This document shows positions 1 through 5,407 of a stretch of DNA of 6,647 nucleotides, in pieces. The notes below the pieces were generated by a model that was given only the letters and a program-made list of their open reading frames with translations, did no database searches and was not told where the DNA came from. The DNA comes from an uncultured Actinomycetes bacterium (lineage in GTDB: Bacteria > Actinomycetota > Thermoleophilia > Gaiellales > Gaiellaceae). The stretch spans positions 1 through 6,647 of the forward strand of contig CAIYXH010000066.1 of assembly GCA_903930195.1 (NCBI GenBank), read 5' to 3'. A program made the position numbers and the translations under genes. The first letter of the stretch is position 1; each line of letters begins with the position of its first letter.

Positions 1-403
1 CACCCTGGCTCCCGGCTGCAGGCTGAAGGCTGACTCCCGGAAGGCCCGTCACGGCGCGGAGGATCTCCTGCAGGTTCCATTCGAGCTCAAGCGCCCCCTG
101 CGCCGCGTCGTCCTCGACGAGCGGGTGCAGGTCGCGGAAGCCAGGTAGCCCGACGAGACGCTCGTTGACGCGCGGGTTGTACTTCATCGTGCAGGAGCCG
201 AGCGGGTAGAAACCGATGTCGATCCCGAAGTTGCGGCGCGAGAGCTCGGTGAAGTGGCGCATAACCTCGGGCTCTGCCATCTCGGGCAGCCGCGGCGGCG
301 TCTTGCGCGCGAGCCCGGCAGGGATCGCTGGCACGGGCAGGTCCGGCTTCGGAATCTCAAGGCCGCGACGGCCGGGTCGGGACTTCTCGTAGATCAGCTT
401 CAC
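1..403 (-). CDS. gcvPB: Glycine dehydrogenase (decarboxylating) subunit 2, P protein C-terminal chain; partial
   Basis: The visible 134 residues are the N-terminal part of the second chain of a two-subunit P protein. With GcvPA it forms the PLP-dependent glycine decarboxylase of the cytoplasmic glycine cleavage system, releasing CO2 and passing the aminomethyl group to lipoyl-GcvH. Recognised by the family opening KLIYEKSRPGRRG (residues 2-14), the FYPLGSCTMKYNP block (65-77), the ALELEWNLQ segment (104-112) and the LQPAAGSQG stretch at the window edge (126-134). The PLP-binding lysine lies further on and is outside the window. The start is GTG at 403-401, which shares GTGA with the gcvPA stop; a strong GGAGGTG ribosome site sits 8 bases upstream inside gcvPA. 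No stop codon occurs before the edge, so the gene is cut by the window and is not broken. Family identity is near certain; the rest of the protein is unseen. Confidence 0.95.
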   Translation of the reverse strand, partial: MKLIYEKSRPGRRGLEIPKPDLPVPAIPAGLARKTPPRLPEMAEPEVMRHFTELSRRNFGIDIGFYPLGSCTMKYNPRVNERLVGLPGFRDLHPLVEDDAAQGALELEWNLQEILRAVTGLPGVSLQPAAGSQG

Positions 404-1725
404 GGTGCGAGCACCTCCGCGAGCCGGTCGATCTCCTCGACGGTGCGCCTCTCGGTCACGGCCACGAGGATCGCGTCGTCGAGCTCCGGGTAGTCACGCA
501 CGAGCGGATAGCCCGGGTTGACGCCTTGAGTCCGGGCGGCCCTGGCGACCTCGCGCCCGTTGCGTCCGACACGCACGGCGAACTCCTTGAACGTTGCCTG
601 CTCGGGAAAGAGCAGCTCAAGCCCCTTCGCCTGCAGTCTGTCCTTGGCATAGGCAGAGAGCGCCATGCAGGTCTCAGCCGTCTCGCGCAGCCCCTGCGGG
701 CCGAGCAGCGACAGGTGGACGAGTCCGGCGAGCGCGAGGAGCGTCTGGTTGGTCGTGATGTTCGAGGTCGCCTTCTCGCGGCGGATGTGCTGCTCCCGCG
801 TCTGGAGCGTCAGGACGTAGCCACGCTTCCCGGCCGTGTCGACGGTCTCACCGACGATGCGTCCGGGCAGCTTGCGCATGTAGGGCTCCTTCGCGGCGAG
901 GAAGCCGTAGTGCGGCCCGCCGTAGCTCATCGCGTTCCCGGCCGACTGCCCTTCGCCGATCGCGAGCGCGCAGCCGTAGTTGCCCGGAGCCTCGAGCACG
1001 CCGAGGCTGACCAGGTCGACGTGCGCGACCGGGAGCGCCCCGGCCTCGTTCGCGACTGCGGCAAGCTCGGGCGCAGGCTCGAGGCAGCCGAAGAAGTTCG
1101 GGTGCTGGAAGATCACGGCGGCGGCGTCCTGCGCGGCCTCGCGCACGAGCGCGGGATCGGTGGTGCCGTTCGTGTGCGGCACCTCGACGATCTGCAGGCC
1201 GAAGCCGCGGGCGAAGGTCTTGACGACCTGGCGCACCTGCGGGTTCGTCGCCTCGGTGATCACGATCTTCGTGCGGCCGGTGGCGGCCTTCGCCACGAAG
1301 CAGACGTCGGCGGCGACGGTCGTGCCGTCGTAGCCCGATGCGTTCGAGACGTCCATCCCGGTGAGCTCGCAGATCGCCGTCTGGTACTCGAAGATCGCCT
1401 GCAGCACGCCCTGCGAGAGCTCGGGCTGGTACGGCGTGTAAGCCGTGAGGAACTCGCCGCGCTGGAGCACCGCGTCGACGACGGCCGGCACGTAGTGGTC
1501 GTAGATCCCGGCGCCGAGGAACGAGACGTCGTCGAGGACGTTCTTCGCCGCGAGCTGCTCCATGTGCCGGGTCAGCTCGGCCTCGGAGAGCGCCCGCGGG
1601 ACGTCGAGCGCGCCCGCGAAGCGGACGGCCGCCGGGATGTCGCGGAAGAGCTCCTCGATCGACGCGACACCGATCGCCGCGAGCATCTCCTCGCGGTCAG
1701 CCTCTGTCAGGGAGAGGTAGCTCAA
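400..1725 (-). CDS. gcvPA: Glycine dehydrogenase (decarboxylating) subunit 1, P protein N-terminal chain
   Basis: This 441-residue protein is the N-terminal half of the split P protein, close to the usual length of about 440-450. Paired with GcvPB it decarboxylates glycine and loads the aminomethyl group onto GcvH. Diagnostic blocks are FLGAGIYDHYVP (69-80), YTPYQPELSQG (97-106), NASGYDGTT (128-136), MSYGGPHYGFLA (266-277) and REKATSNITTNQ (316-327). The start is TTG at 1725, overlapping the gcvH stop as TTGA. The opening SYLSLTEADREEML aligns with the usual family N-terminus, so TTG is preferred to the in-frame ATG at 1686 (residue 14), which would remove conserved residues. Only GAGAG, directly against the TTG, resembles a ribosome site, so translation probably depends on coupling to gcvH. 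No frameshift or missing block was seen. The split form is the one known from Bacillus, Thermotoga and archaea, whereas E. coli and many actinobacteria have a single long chain. Confidence 0.96.
   Translation of the reverse strand: MSYLSLTEADREEMLAAIGVASIEELFRDIPAAVRFAGALDVPRALSEAELTRHMEQLAAKNVLDDVSFLGAGIYDHYVPAVVDAVLQRGEFLTAYTPYQPELSQGVLQAIFEYQTAICELTGMDVSNASGYDGTTVAADVCFVAKAATGRTKIVITEATNPQVRQVVKTFARGFGLQIVEVPHTNGTTDPALVREAAQDAAAVIFQHPNFFGCLEPAPELAAVANEAGALPVAHVDLVSLGVLEAPGNYGCALAIGEGQSAGNAMSYGGPHYGFLAAKEPYMRKLPGRIVGETVDTAGKRGYVLTLQTREQHIRREKATSNITTNQTLLALAGLVHLSLLGPQGLRETAETCMALSAYAKDRLQAKGLELLFPEQATFKEFAVRVGRNGREVARAARTQGVNPGYPLVRDYPELDDAILVAVTERRTVEEIDRLAEVLAP
412..418 (-). promoter_or_regulatory. 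Ribosome binding site of gcvPB
   Basis: GGAGGTG on the minus strand with an 8-base spacer to the GTG start at 403. It lies inside the last codons of gcvPA. It is the strongest Shine-Dalgarno match in the window and fixes the gcvPB start at the GTGA overlap. Confidence 0.8.
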
Positions 1726-2111
1726 CTCTCGTCGAGCACTTTCCGGTACGCCGCGACGTCGAGCAGCTGCCCGGTCTCCGCCGGGTCGCTCAGGCGGATG
1801 CGGACGAGCCAGCCGCTGCCGTAGGAATCGTCATTGACGGTCTCGGGCGACGCGATGACGGACTCGTTGACCTCGAGAATCTCGCCGGAGAGCGGGGAGA
1901 TCAGGTCGGAGACGGCCTTGACCGACTCGACCTCGCCGTACGACGCGGACTTCGCGATCGTCTGGCCGACAGTCGGGGGCTCGTAGTGGACCAGCTCGCC
2001 GAGCGCGTCGGCGGCATGCCAGGTGATCCCGAGCACGGCCTCGTCGCCCTCGATGCGGGCCCAGTCGTGCTCGGCGTTGTAGAGCAGATCGTCGGGGTAC
2101 GACTCCGCCAC
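1722..2111 (-). CDS. gcvH: Glycine cleavage system H protein (lipoyl carrier)
   Basis: GcvH is the small lipoylated shuttle of the glycine cleavage complex, carrying the aminomethyl group from the P protein to GcvT and electrons to dihydrolipoyl dehydrogenase. The 129-residue length matches the family. The N-terminal fold begins YPDDLLYNAEHDW (5-17), followed by GITWHAADALGELVHYEPP (28-46). The lipoyl motif ESVKAVSDL places the modified lysine at residue 65, and SPLSGEILEVN follows. The reading frame stays open well upstream (to 2450), but that extension is arginine-rich shadow inside gcvT. I chose GTG at 2111 because GAGGAG lies 5 bases before it; GTG at 2117, overlapping the gcvT stop as GTGA, has almost no spacer. 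The residues after GIT (WHAAD, with HYEPP later) differ from the usual GITDYAQ and FVELP forms, which looks like lineage variation and not damage. Confidence 0.95.
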   Translation of the reverse strand: MAESYPDDLLYNAEHDWARIEGDEAVLGITWHAADALGELVHYEPPTVGQTIAKSASYGEVESVKAVSDLISPLSGEILEVNESVIASPETVNDDSYGSGWLVRIRLSDPAETGQLLDVAAYRKVLDES

Positions 2112-2113
2112 CT

Positions 2114-3163
2114 TCACTCCTCTCGCTTGTAGATCGGTTTCGGGACGACTTCCGCGCGGCGTGGTTTGCCGCGGACGTCGACGGTAATCTCGCTGCCGAC
2201 GGCACTGGCCGCGGCGGGAACGTAGCCGAGGCCGATGCCGACGTCGAGCATCGGCGAATGCGACCCGGAGGTCACCTCGCCGCCGCCCTCGATCGGCATG
2301 CCCTGGCGCGGGATGCCGCTTTCGGTCATCCGGAACGCAACGAGCTTGCGCTGCGGGCCGGCGGCCTTCACCTCGCGCAGCACCTCGACACCGGTGAACT
2401 CCGTGTCGAGCGCGCAGACCCAGCCGAGGCCGCCCGAGATCGCGTCCCACTCCGGCCCGATGTCGTTGCCGTGCAGCGGGTAGCAGACCTCGAGGCGCAG
2501 CGTGTCGCGCGCGCCCAGGCCGCAGGGCACGACACCACGGGCGAGGATCGCGTCCCAGAGCTTCGGTGCCTCGTCCGCCATGCAGGCGAGCTCGACGCCC
2601 TCCTCACCGGTGTAGCCGGTGCGGCAGATCATCAGCTCGACACCGTCGAGCGCGCCGAGCTCCCAGGTGAACGCCTTGCCCGGCGCGAGGCCGAGGCGCT
2701 CGAGCGCGCGCGGGCCCTGGACGGCGAGGAGCGCGTAGTCGTCCGAGACGTCGCGGACGTCCGAGCCGCGGATCTCGCGCTCCGAGAGCCAGGCGAAGTC
2801 GGCGTCACGGTTCGAGGCGTTGACGACGATGAAGTAGCGCGCAGTGTCGGTGCGGTAGACGATCAGGTCGTCGACGATCCCGCCCTGCTCGTTCGTGAGC
2901 AGCGTGTACTGCACCTCGCCGATCGCGAGCTTCGAGACGTCGTTCGAGAGCAGGCTCTGGAGGAGCTCCTCGGCGGCCGGCCCTTCGACCTCGAGCTCGC
3001 CCATATGCGAGACGTCGAACACGCCGGCATCGGTGCGTACCGCCTTGTGCTCCGCGATCACGCCCTCGTACTGGACGGGCATCTCCCAGCCCGCGAACGG
3101 CACGAGCCGCGCCCCGGCCTCGACGTGCTTCTCGTAGAGCGGTGTCCGGCGGAGCGTCTGCAC
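2114..3163 (-). CDS. gcvT: Aminomethyltransferase, glycine cleavage system T protein
   Basis: GcvT transfers the methylene carbon from aminomethyl-lipoyl-GcvH to tetrahydrofolate, releasing ammonia and giving 5,10-methylene-THF in the cytoplasm. At 349 residues it is slightly shorter than the E. coli enzyme (364). Visible family blocks are TPLYEKHVEAGARLVPFAGW (7-26), FDVSHMGELEVEGP (49-62), NEQGGIVDDLIVYR (91-104, with the expected catalytic aspartate at 98 or 99), RTGYTGEEGVE (181-191), GLGARDTLRLE (215-225), HGNDI (231-235) and TSGSHSP with GIGLGYV (298-315). The GTG start at 3163 is the only start in register with the conserved N-terminus. No good Shine-Dalgarno sequence precedes it, so initiation may be leaderless or weak. 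It is the first gene of the gcv run and lies 157 bases after ftsZ, separated by a large inverted repeat. No glycine-riboswitch-like sequence was recognised in that gap. Confidence 0.96.
   Translation of the reverse strand: MQTLRRTPLYEKHVEAGARLVPFAGWEMPVQYEGVIAEHKAVRTDAGVFDVSHMGELEVEGPAAEELLQSLLSNDVSKLAIGEVQYTLLTNEQGGIVDDLIVYRTDTARYFIVVNASNRDADFAWLSEREIRGSDVRDVSDDYALLAVQGPRALERLGLAPGKAFTWELGALDGVELMICRTGYTGEEGVELACMADEAPKLWDAILARGVVPCGLGARDTLRLEVCYPLHGNDIGPEWDAISGGLGWVCALDTEFTGVEVLREVKAAGPQRKLVAFRMTESGIPRQGMPIEGGGEVTSGSHSPMLDVGIGLGYVPAAASAVGSEITVDVRGKPRRAEVVPKPIYKREE
2117..2122 (-). promoter_or_regulatory. Ribosome binding site deciding the gcvH start
   Basis: GAGGAG, formed by the last two sense codons of gcvT (both Glu), is 5 bases from GTG at 2111 and directly abuts GTG at 2117. 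The spacing favours 2111. The two choices differ by only two residues. Confidence 0.6.
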
Positions 3164-3188
3164 GAGGCGATGCTAACTATCTGCGGCG

Positions 3189-3194
3189 ATCGTA
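3189..3194 (-). promoter_or_regulatory. Possible -10 element upstream of gcvT
   Basis: TACGAT on the minus strand fits the TANNNT form of a sigma-70-type -10 and would place a transcript start about 20 bases before the gcvT GTG, giving a very short leader. No acceptable -35 sits at the right distance: CTGACG is only 11 bases upstream. This is therefore the best candidate in the gap and not a confident promoter; gcv may instead rely on read-through from ftsZ. Confidence 0.2.
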
Positions 3195-3205
3195 ACCGCG
3201 AGAGC

Positions 3206-3326
3206 CGTCAGTTCCCCTTCGGGACTGTCCCCGGCATCAGGCGGGGCCTGTCCCGACTGACGCAGACGGATCGACGATCGGGACAGGCCCCGCTGCGCGG
3301 GGACAGTCCCGACGAGAACGTCAGTT
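3206..3326. repeat. 8-base direct repeats flanking the inverted repeat (possible target duplication)
   Basis: CGTCAGTT occurs at 3206-3213 and again at 3319-3326, five and six bases outside the two outer arms (one unpaired-side base difference). The right copy contains the ftsZ stop codon (TCA on the plus strand, 3321-3323). A similar GAGA tract precedes each copy. The arrangement is what a transposed miniature element with an 8-base target duplication would leave. However, the left copy also takes part in a small hairpin (3209-3227), and ACTGACG, the complement of most of the repeat, recurs in the loop at 3256-3262, so it may instead belong to the repeat family itself. Confidence 0.4.
3219..3312. 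repeat. Nested inverted repeat (REP/BIME- or MITE-like) between ftsZ and gcvT
   Basis: Two sets of perfect arms are nested. The outer arms are TCGGGACTGTCCCCG at 3219-3233 and its complement at 3298-3312 (15 bases). The inner arms are GCGGGGCCTGTCCCGA at 3241-3256 and its complement at 3278-3293 (16 bases). They are separated by 7 and 4 unpaired bases and close on a 21-base loop (3257-3277). The outer and inner arms also resemble each other, so each half (3220-3255 and 3279-3311) can fold as its own hairpin with about two imperfect positions. This gives a choice between one long stem and two short ones, as in paired REP elements. The stem starts nine bases after the ftsZ stop, so in ftsZ mRNA it could end or protect the transcript. 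No U-run follows on the minus strand, so it is not a classical intrinsic terminator. Family assignment is inference. Confidence 0.85.
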
Positions 3327-4397
3327 GTCGCGAAGGAACGACGGCACGTCGAGCGACTCCGGCAGCCGCACCTCGGGCTGCGGGAGCGAGGACGGGCGGT
3401 CGCCCGAGGAGCTCGGAGCCTCGAAGGCGGAGCGGGCGCGGCGGCGGCGCTGGCCGCCGAAGCCGGTGGCGATGACCGTGACGCGCACCTGGTCGCTGTG
3501 GCTGTCGTCGATCACCGCGCCGAAGATGACGTTCGCGTTCGGGTCGGCGGCGCTCGTGACGACCTCCGCAGCCTCGTTGACCTCGAAGAGACCGAGATCG
3601 GACGGGCCGGTGATGTTCAGGAGGATCCCGGTCGCGCCCTCGATCGACGACTCGAGCAGCGGCGAGCTCACGGCGGTGCGCGCGGCCTCGCCGGCGCGGT
3701 TGCTGCCGGAGGCGATGCCGATGCCCATCAGCGCGGAGCCGGCGTCGCGCATGATCGTGCGCACGTCGGCGAAGTCGAGGTTGACGATGCCCGGCACGGT
3801 GATCAGGTCGGTGATGCCCTGGACGCCCTGGCGGAGCACGTCGTCGGCCATGGTGAAGGCCTCCGAGAGCGGCGTGTTCTTCTCGACGACCTGGAGGAGC
3901 CGGTCGTTCTCGATCACGATCAGCGTGTCGACCTTCTCGCTGAGCTCGGTGATGCCCTGCTCGGCCTGATGTCCGCGGCGCTTGCCCTCGAAGCCGAACG
4001 GCCGCGTGACGACACCGACGGTCAGCGCCTCGAGCTCGCGGGCGAGCTCGGCGACGACGGGCGCAGCACCGGTTCCGGTGCCGCCGCCTTCACCGGCGGT
4101 GACGAAGATCATGTCGGCGCCCTTGAGCGCCTCCTTCAGCTCGTCGCGGCTCTCCGTCGCGGCGGCATGGCCGACGGACGGATCCGCGCCGGCACCGAGA
4201 CCGCGCGTCGCCTTCGCGCCGATGTGGATCTTCACGTCGGCCTCGCACATGAGGAGCGACTGCGCGTCGGTGTTCACAGCGACGAACTCGACGCCCGTCA
4301 GCCCTGCGTCGACCATCCGGTTGACGGCGTTCGTGCCACCGCCGCCGACACCGACGACCTTGATCACCGCGAGGTAGTTGCCCGACCGTTCTCTCAT
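3321..4397 (-). CDS. ftsZ: Cell division protein FtsZ
   Basis: FtsZ is the tubulin-like GTPase that polymerises into the cytokinetic ring at mid-cell. The 358-residue protein shows the N-terminal IKVVGVGGGGTNAVNRM block (12-28), the tubulin signature GGGTGTG (104-110), the TRPFGFEGKRR segment (131-141) and the T7 synergy loop NLDFADV (206-212), with the two catalytic aspartates at 208 and 211. The C-terminal domain ends near 315 with TGFGG. A short arginine-rich linker (about 317-345) leads to a well-preserved C-terminal peptide, DVPSFLRDN (350-358), which normally binds membrane anchors such as SepF. ATG at 4397 is preceded by a weak AGAGAG site about 9 bases away. The gene has its own promoter in the 157-base gap after ftsQ, with an inferred leader of about 83 bases. 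No ftsA precedes it, as usual for actinobacteria. The stop is followed at once by a large inverted repeat. All key residues are present. Confidence 0.98.
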   Translation of the reverse strand: MRERSGNYLAVIKVVGVGGGGTNAVNRMVDAGLTGVEFVAVNTDAQSLLMCEADVKIHIGAKATRGLGAGADPSVGHAAATESRDELKEALKGADMIFVTAGEGGGTGTGAAPVVAELARELEALTVGVVTRPFGFEGKRRGHQAEQGITELSEKVDTLIVIENDRLLQVVEKNTPLSEAFTMADDVLRQGVQGITDLITVPGIVNLDFADVRTIMRDAGSALMGIGIASGSNRAGEAARTAVSSPLLESSIEGATGILLNITGPSDLGLFEVNEAAEVVTSAADPNANVIFGAVIDDSHSDQVRVTVIATGFGGQRRRRARSAFEAPSSSGDRPSSLPQPEVRLPESLDVPSFLRDN

Positions 4398-4486
4398 GCG
4401 TGTGCGCTCTCTTTCAAAAGTCTCGAGTCAGCTGTCTCTCAAGCTGTACCGAAGAATGGGGTAGTCAAAACACCCTGCTATTCCGC

Positions 4487-4515
4487 AGCGTACGGGCGGT
4501 CGACCACCCTGTCAA
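4487..4515 (-). promoter_or_regulatory. ftsZ promoter
   Basis: Read on the minus strand, a perfect TTGACA (-35; 4510-4515) and TACGCT (-10; 4487-4492, fitting TANNNT) are separated by exactly 17 bases. Transcription would start near 4480-4481, giving an ftsZ leader of about 83 bases without any recognised small ORF. Dedicated ftsZ promoters downstream of ftsQ are well known in actinobacteria, which lets FtsZ exceed its upstream neighbours. This is the strongest promoter-like sequence in the window. Confidence 0.75.
4494..4509. promoter_or_regulatory. Palindrome filling the ftsZ promoter spacer, candidate operator
   Basis: GGGCGGTCGACCACCC reads the same on both strands apart from one mismatched pair (C4497/A4506), with a perfect 8-base core GGTCGACC at 4498-4505. 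It occupies 16 of the 17 spacer bases between the -35 and -10, where a bound dimer would block or remodel polymerase. The regulator is unknown; the position makes an operator plausible, but no family site was recognised. Confidence 0.4.
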
Positions 4516-4528
4516 CGCGAAAATCGCG
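4516..4528. repeat. Short palindrome CGCGA-AAA-TCGCG next to the ftsZ -35
   Basis: Five-base arms around a 3-base centre directly abut the -35 hexamer on its upstream side. It could be a second protein-binding site or simply a small hairpin at the end of the ftsQ transcript. It is too short to be a terminator on its own and has no following U-run. Confidence 0.3.
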
Positions 4529-4542
4529 ACTCTCGACTGGGA

Positions 4543-4560
4543 TAAACCTCAACCTCAACC
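4543..4560 (-). repeat. Hexamer triplet GGTTGA-GGTTGA-GGTTTA at the ftsQ end
   Basis: On the minus strand the last ftsQ codon and its stop form the first GGTTGA; a second copy and a degenerate third follow. The second copy supplies another in-frame TGA six bases after the first. This looks like a small slippage-type duplication that leaves a tandem stop. Confidence 0.5.
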
Positions 4561-5376
4561 TGCGACTTGAGAGTTGATTCCGCCCAGGACCGGCCGCTCG
4601 GGCACGCTGACGTCGATGTACGACCCGCTCGGCGGAGTGGTGCCGGCGAGGTGCAGGATGCGCTTCGCGATCGCGAGCTTGAGCCGCAGATCGCCGATAT
4701 CGCCGAGCCTGACCTCCAGCCCGGAGCGCATCACGAGCGTCAATTCGTCCTTCGTCGTACGCACCGTGCGAATGCTCGCCGGGAACGCGCCGGCCGAGAT
4801 CGGTGCAAGCGCTGCGGCAGCGAGCGCGCCGTCGGCAGCGCTCAGCGTCTCCCCCACCGAGAGCTTCTCGGTCTTCGCCACCCAGACGCGCGGCAGCGAG
4901 CTCTTGCCGGGATTCGCGACGGTGCGCATCACCCGGCCCCGCGCGGAGACGACGTACGTCTTCTTCGCCTGGCGCACGAGCATCACGGCCCGTTCGGCGT
5001 CGATGCGGATCCGGAGCGTGTGCGGGAAGGCCCGGTCGTAGCTCACCGAGACGATGTCCGGCAGCGCAGCCGTCCGTTGCGCGATCGCGTTGCCGTCGAT
5101 GTGGAGGAGGCTCGTGCCGAGCTCCGGCGCGAGCGCCTTCTGCACCTCGGCCTGCACGCGCGGTGACCCGCCGACGACGGCGATCGAGCGGACGGCGAAG
5201 ATCGAGCTCGTCAGCGCGACGAGATAGCCGCCGACGGCGACAACCAGGATGACGACGCCGATGACGATCGAGCGGGCCGAGGGGACGAAGCGCAGGCCCG
5301 CCTCACGGGTGCGCGAACGGGATCGCGCCCGACCGGAAGCGGCAGCCTGCGTGGTGCTCCTCTTGCGTGCGGCCAC
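4555..5376 (-). CDS. ftsQ: Cell division protein FtsQ/DivIB
   Basis: FtsQ is a bitopic membrane protein that links early and late divisome parts, usually with FtsB and FtsL. The 273-residue protein has the expected layout: a basic cytoplasmic tail (residues 1-35, rich in Arg and Lys), one hydrophobic segment IVIGVVILVVAVGGYLVAL (37-55), then an extracytoplasmic POTRA-type domain (about 59-129) starting FAVRSIAVVGG and including the LPDIVSVSYDRAFPHTLRI segment (105-123), and an FtsQ beta domain (about 135-262) ending YIDVSVPERPVL. Sequence similarity in this family is low, so the call rests on this architecture, those motifs and the murB-ftsQ-ftsZ order. The start is GTG at 5376, the only usable in-frame start before the membrane segment. 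The mRNA just before it reads ACCTCCCTCT, with no Shine-Dalgarno. The gene lies 31 bases after murB, probably in the same transcript. Confidence 0.92.
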   Translation of the reverse strand: MAARKRSTTQAAASGRARSRSRTREAGLRFVPSARSIVIGVVILVVAVGGYLVALTSSIFAVRSIAVVGGSPRVQAEVQKALAPELGTSLLHIDGNAIAQRTAALPDIVSVSYDRAFPHTLRIRIDAERAVMLVRQAKKTYVVSARGRVMRTVANPGKSSLPRVWVAKTEKLSVGETLSAADGALAAAALAPISAGAFPASIRTVRTTKDELTLVMRSGLEVRLGDIGDLRLKLAIAKRILHLAGTTPPSGSYIDVSVPERPVLGGINSQVAG

Positions 5377-5407
5377 AGAGGGAGGTTCGCCGTGGCGGGC
5401 TCGTTCC

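Noticed and set aside
526..1824. Long plus-strand open frame (432 codons) opposite gcvPA and gcvH
   Set aside because: Its protein is Arg/Glu/Asp/Val-rich low-complexity sequence with no recognisable motif. It is the complement of highly conserved gcvPA, and long antisense frames are expected at this GC content.
2112..2450. N-terminal extension of gcvH back to 2450
   Set aside because: The added residues are arginine-rich, match no lipoyl-protein extension and lie wholly within the gcvT coding region. GcvH orthologues begin near the GTG at 2111.
3164..3320. Glycine riboswitch in the gcvT leader
   Set aside because: The text CCGAAGGGGAA followed later by GGCTCTCG faintly recalls parts of the glycine aptamer, but the paired core, the second aptamer and the conserved spacing are absent; these bases are explained by the inverted repeat. 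A covariance-model search (Rfam glycine model) would settle it.
3214..3320. Classical intrinsic terminator of ftsZ
   Set aside because: The stem is strong, but no U-run follows on the minus strand (the next bases are AAGGGGAACTG), so only a non-canonical 3'-end role remains possible.
2258..3475. Long plus-strand open frame opposite gcvT and the ftsZ end
   Set aside because: It crosses the inverted repeat and the complement of two certain genes, with a biased composition and no family signature. It is a shadow frame.
4398..4470. Second ftsZ promoter from TTGACT near 4464 to TACAGC
   Set aside because: The spacing is only 14 bases and the second hexamer lacks the final T. The upstream TTGACA-17-TACGCT pair is far better.
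3498..4577. Long plus-strand open frame opposite ftsZ
   Set aside because: It is the complement of FtsZ codons, continues through the ftsZ promoter region, and has no domain-like pattern.
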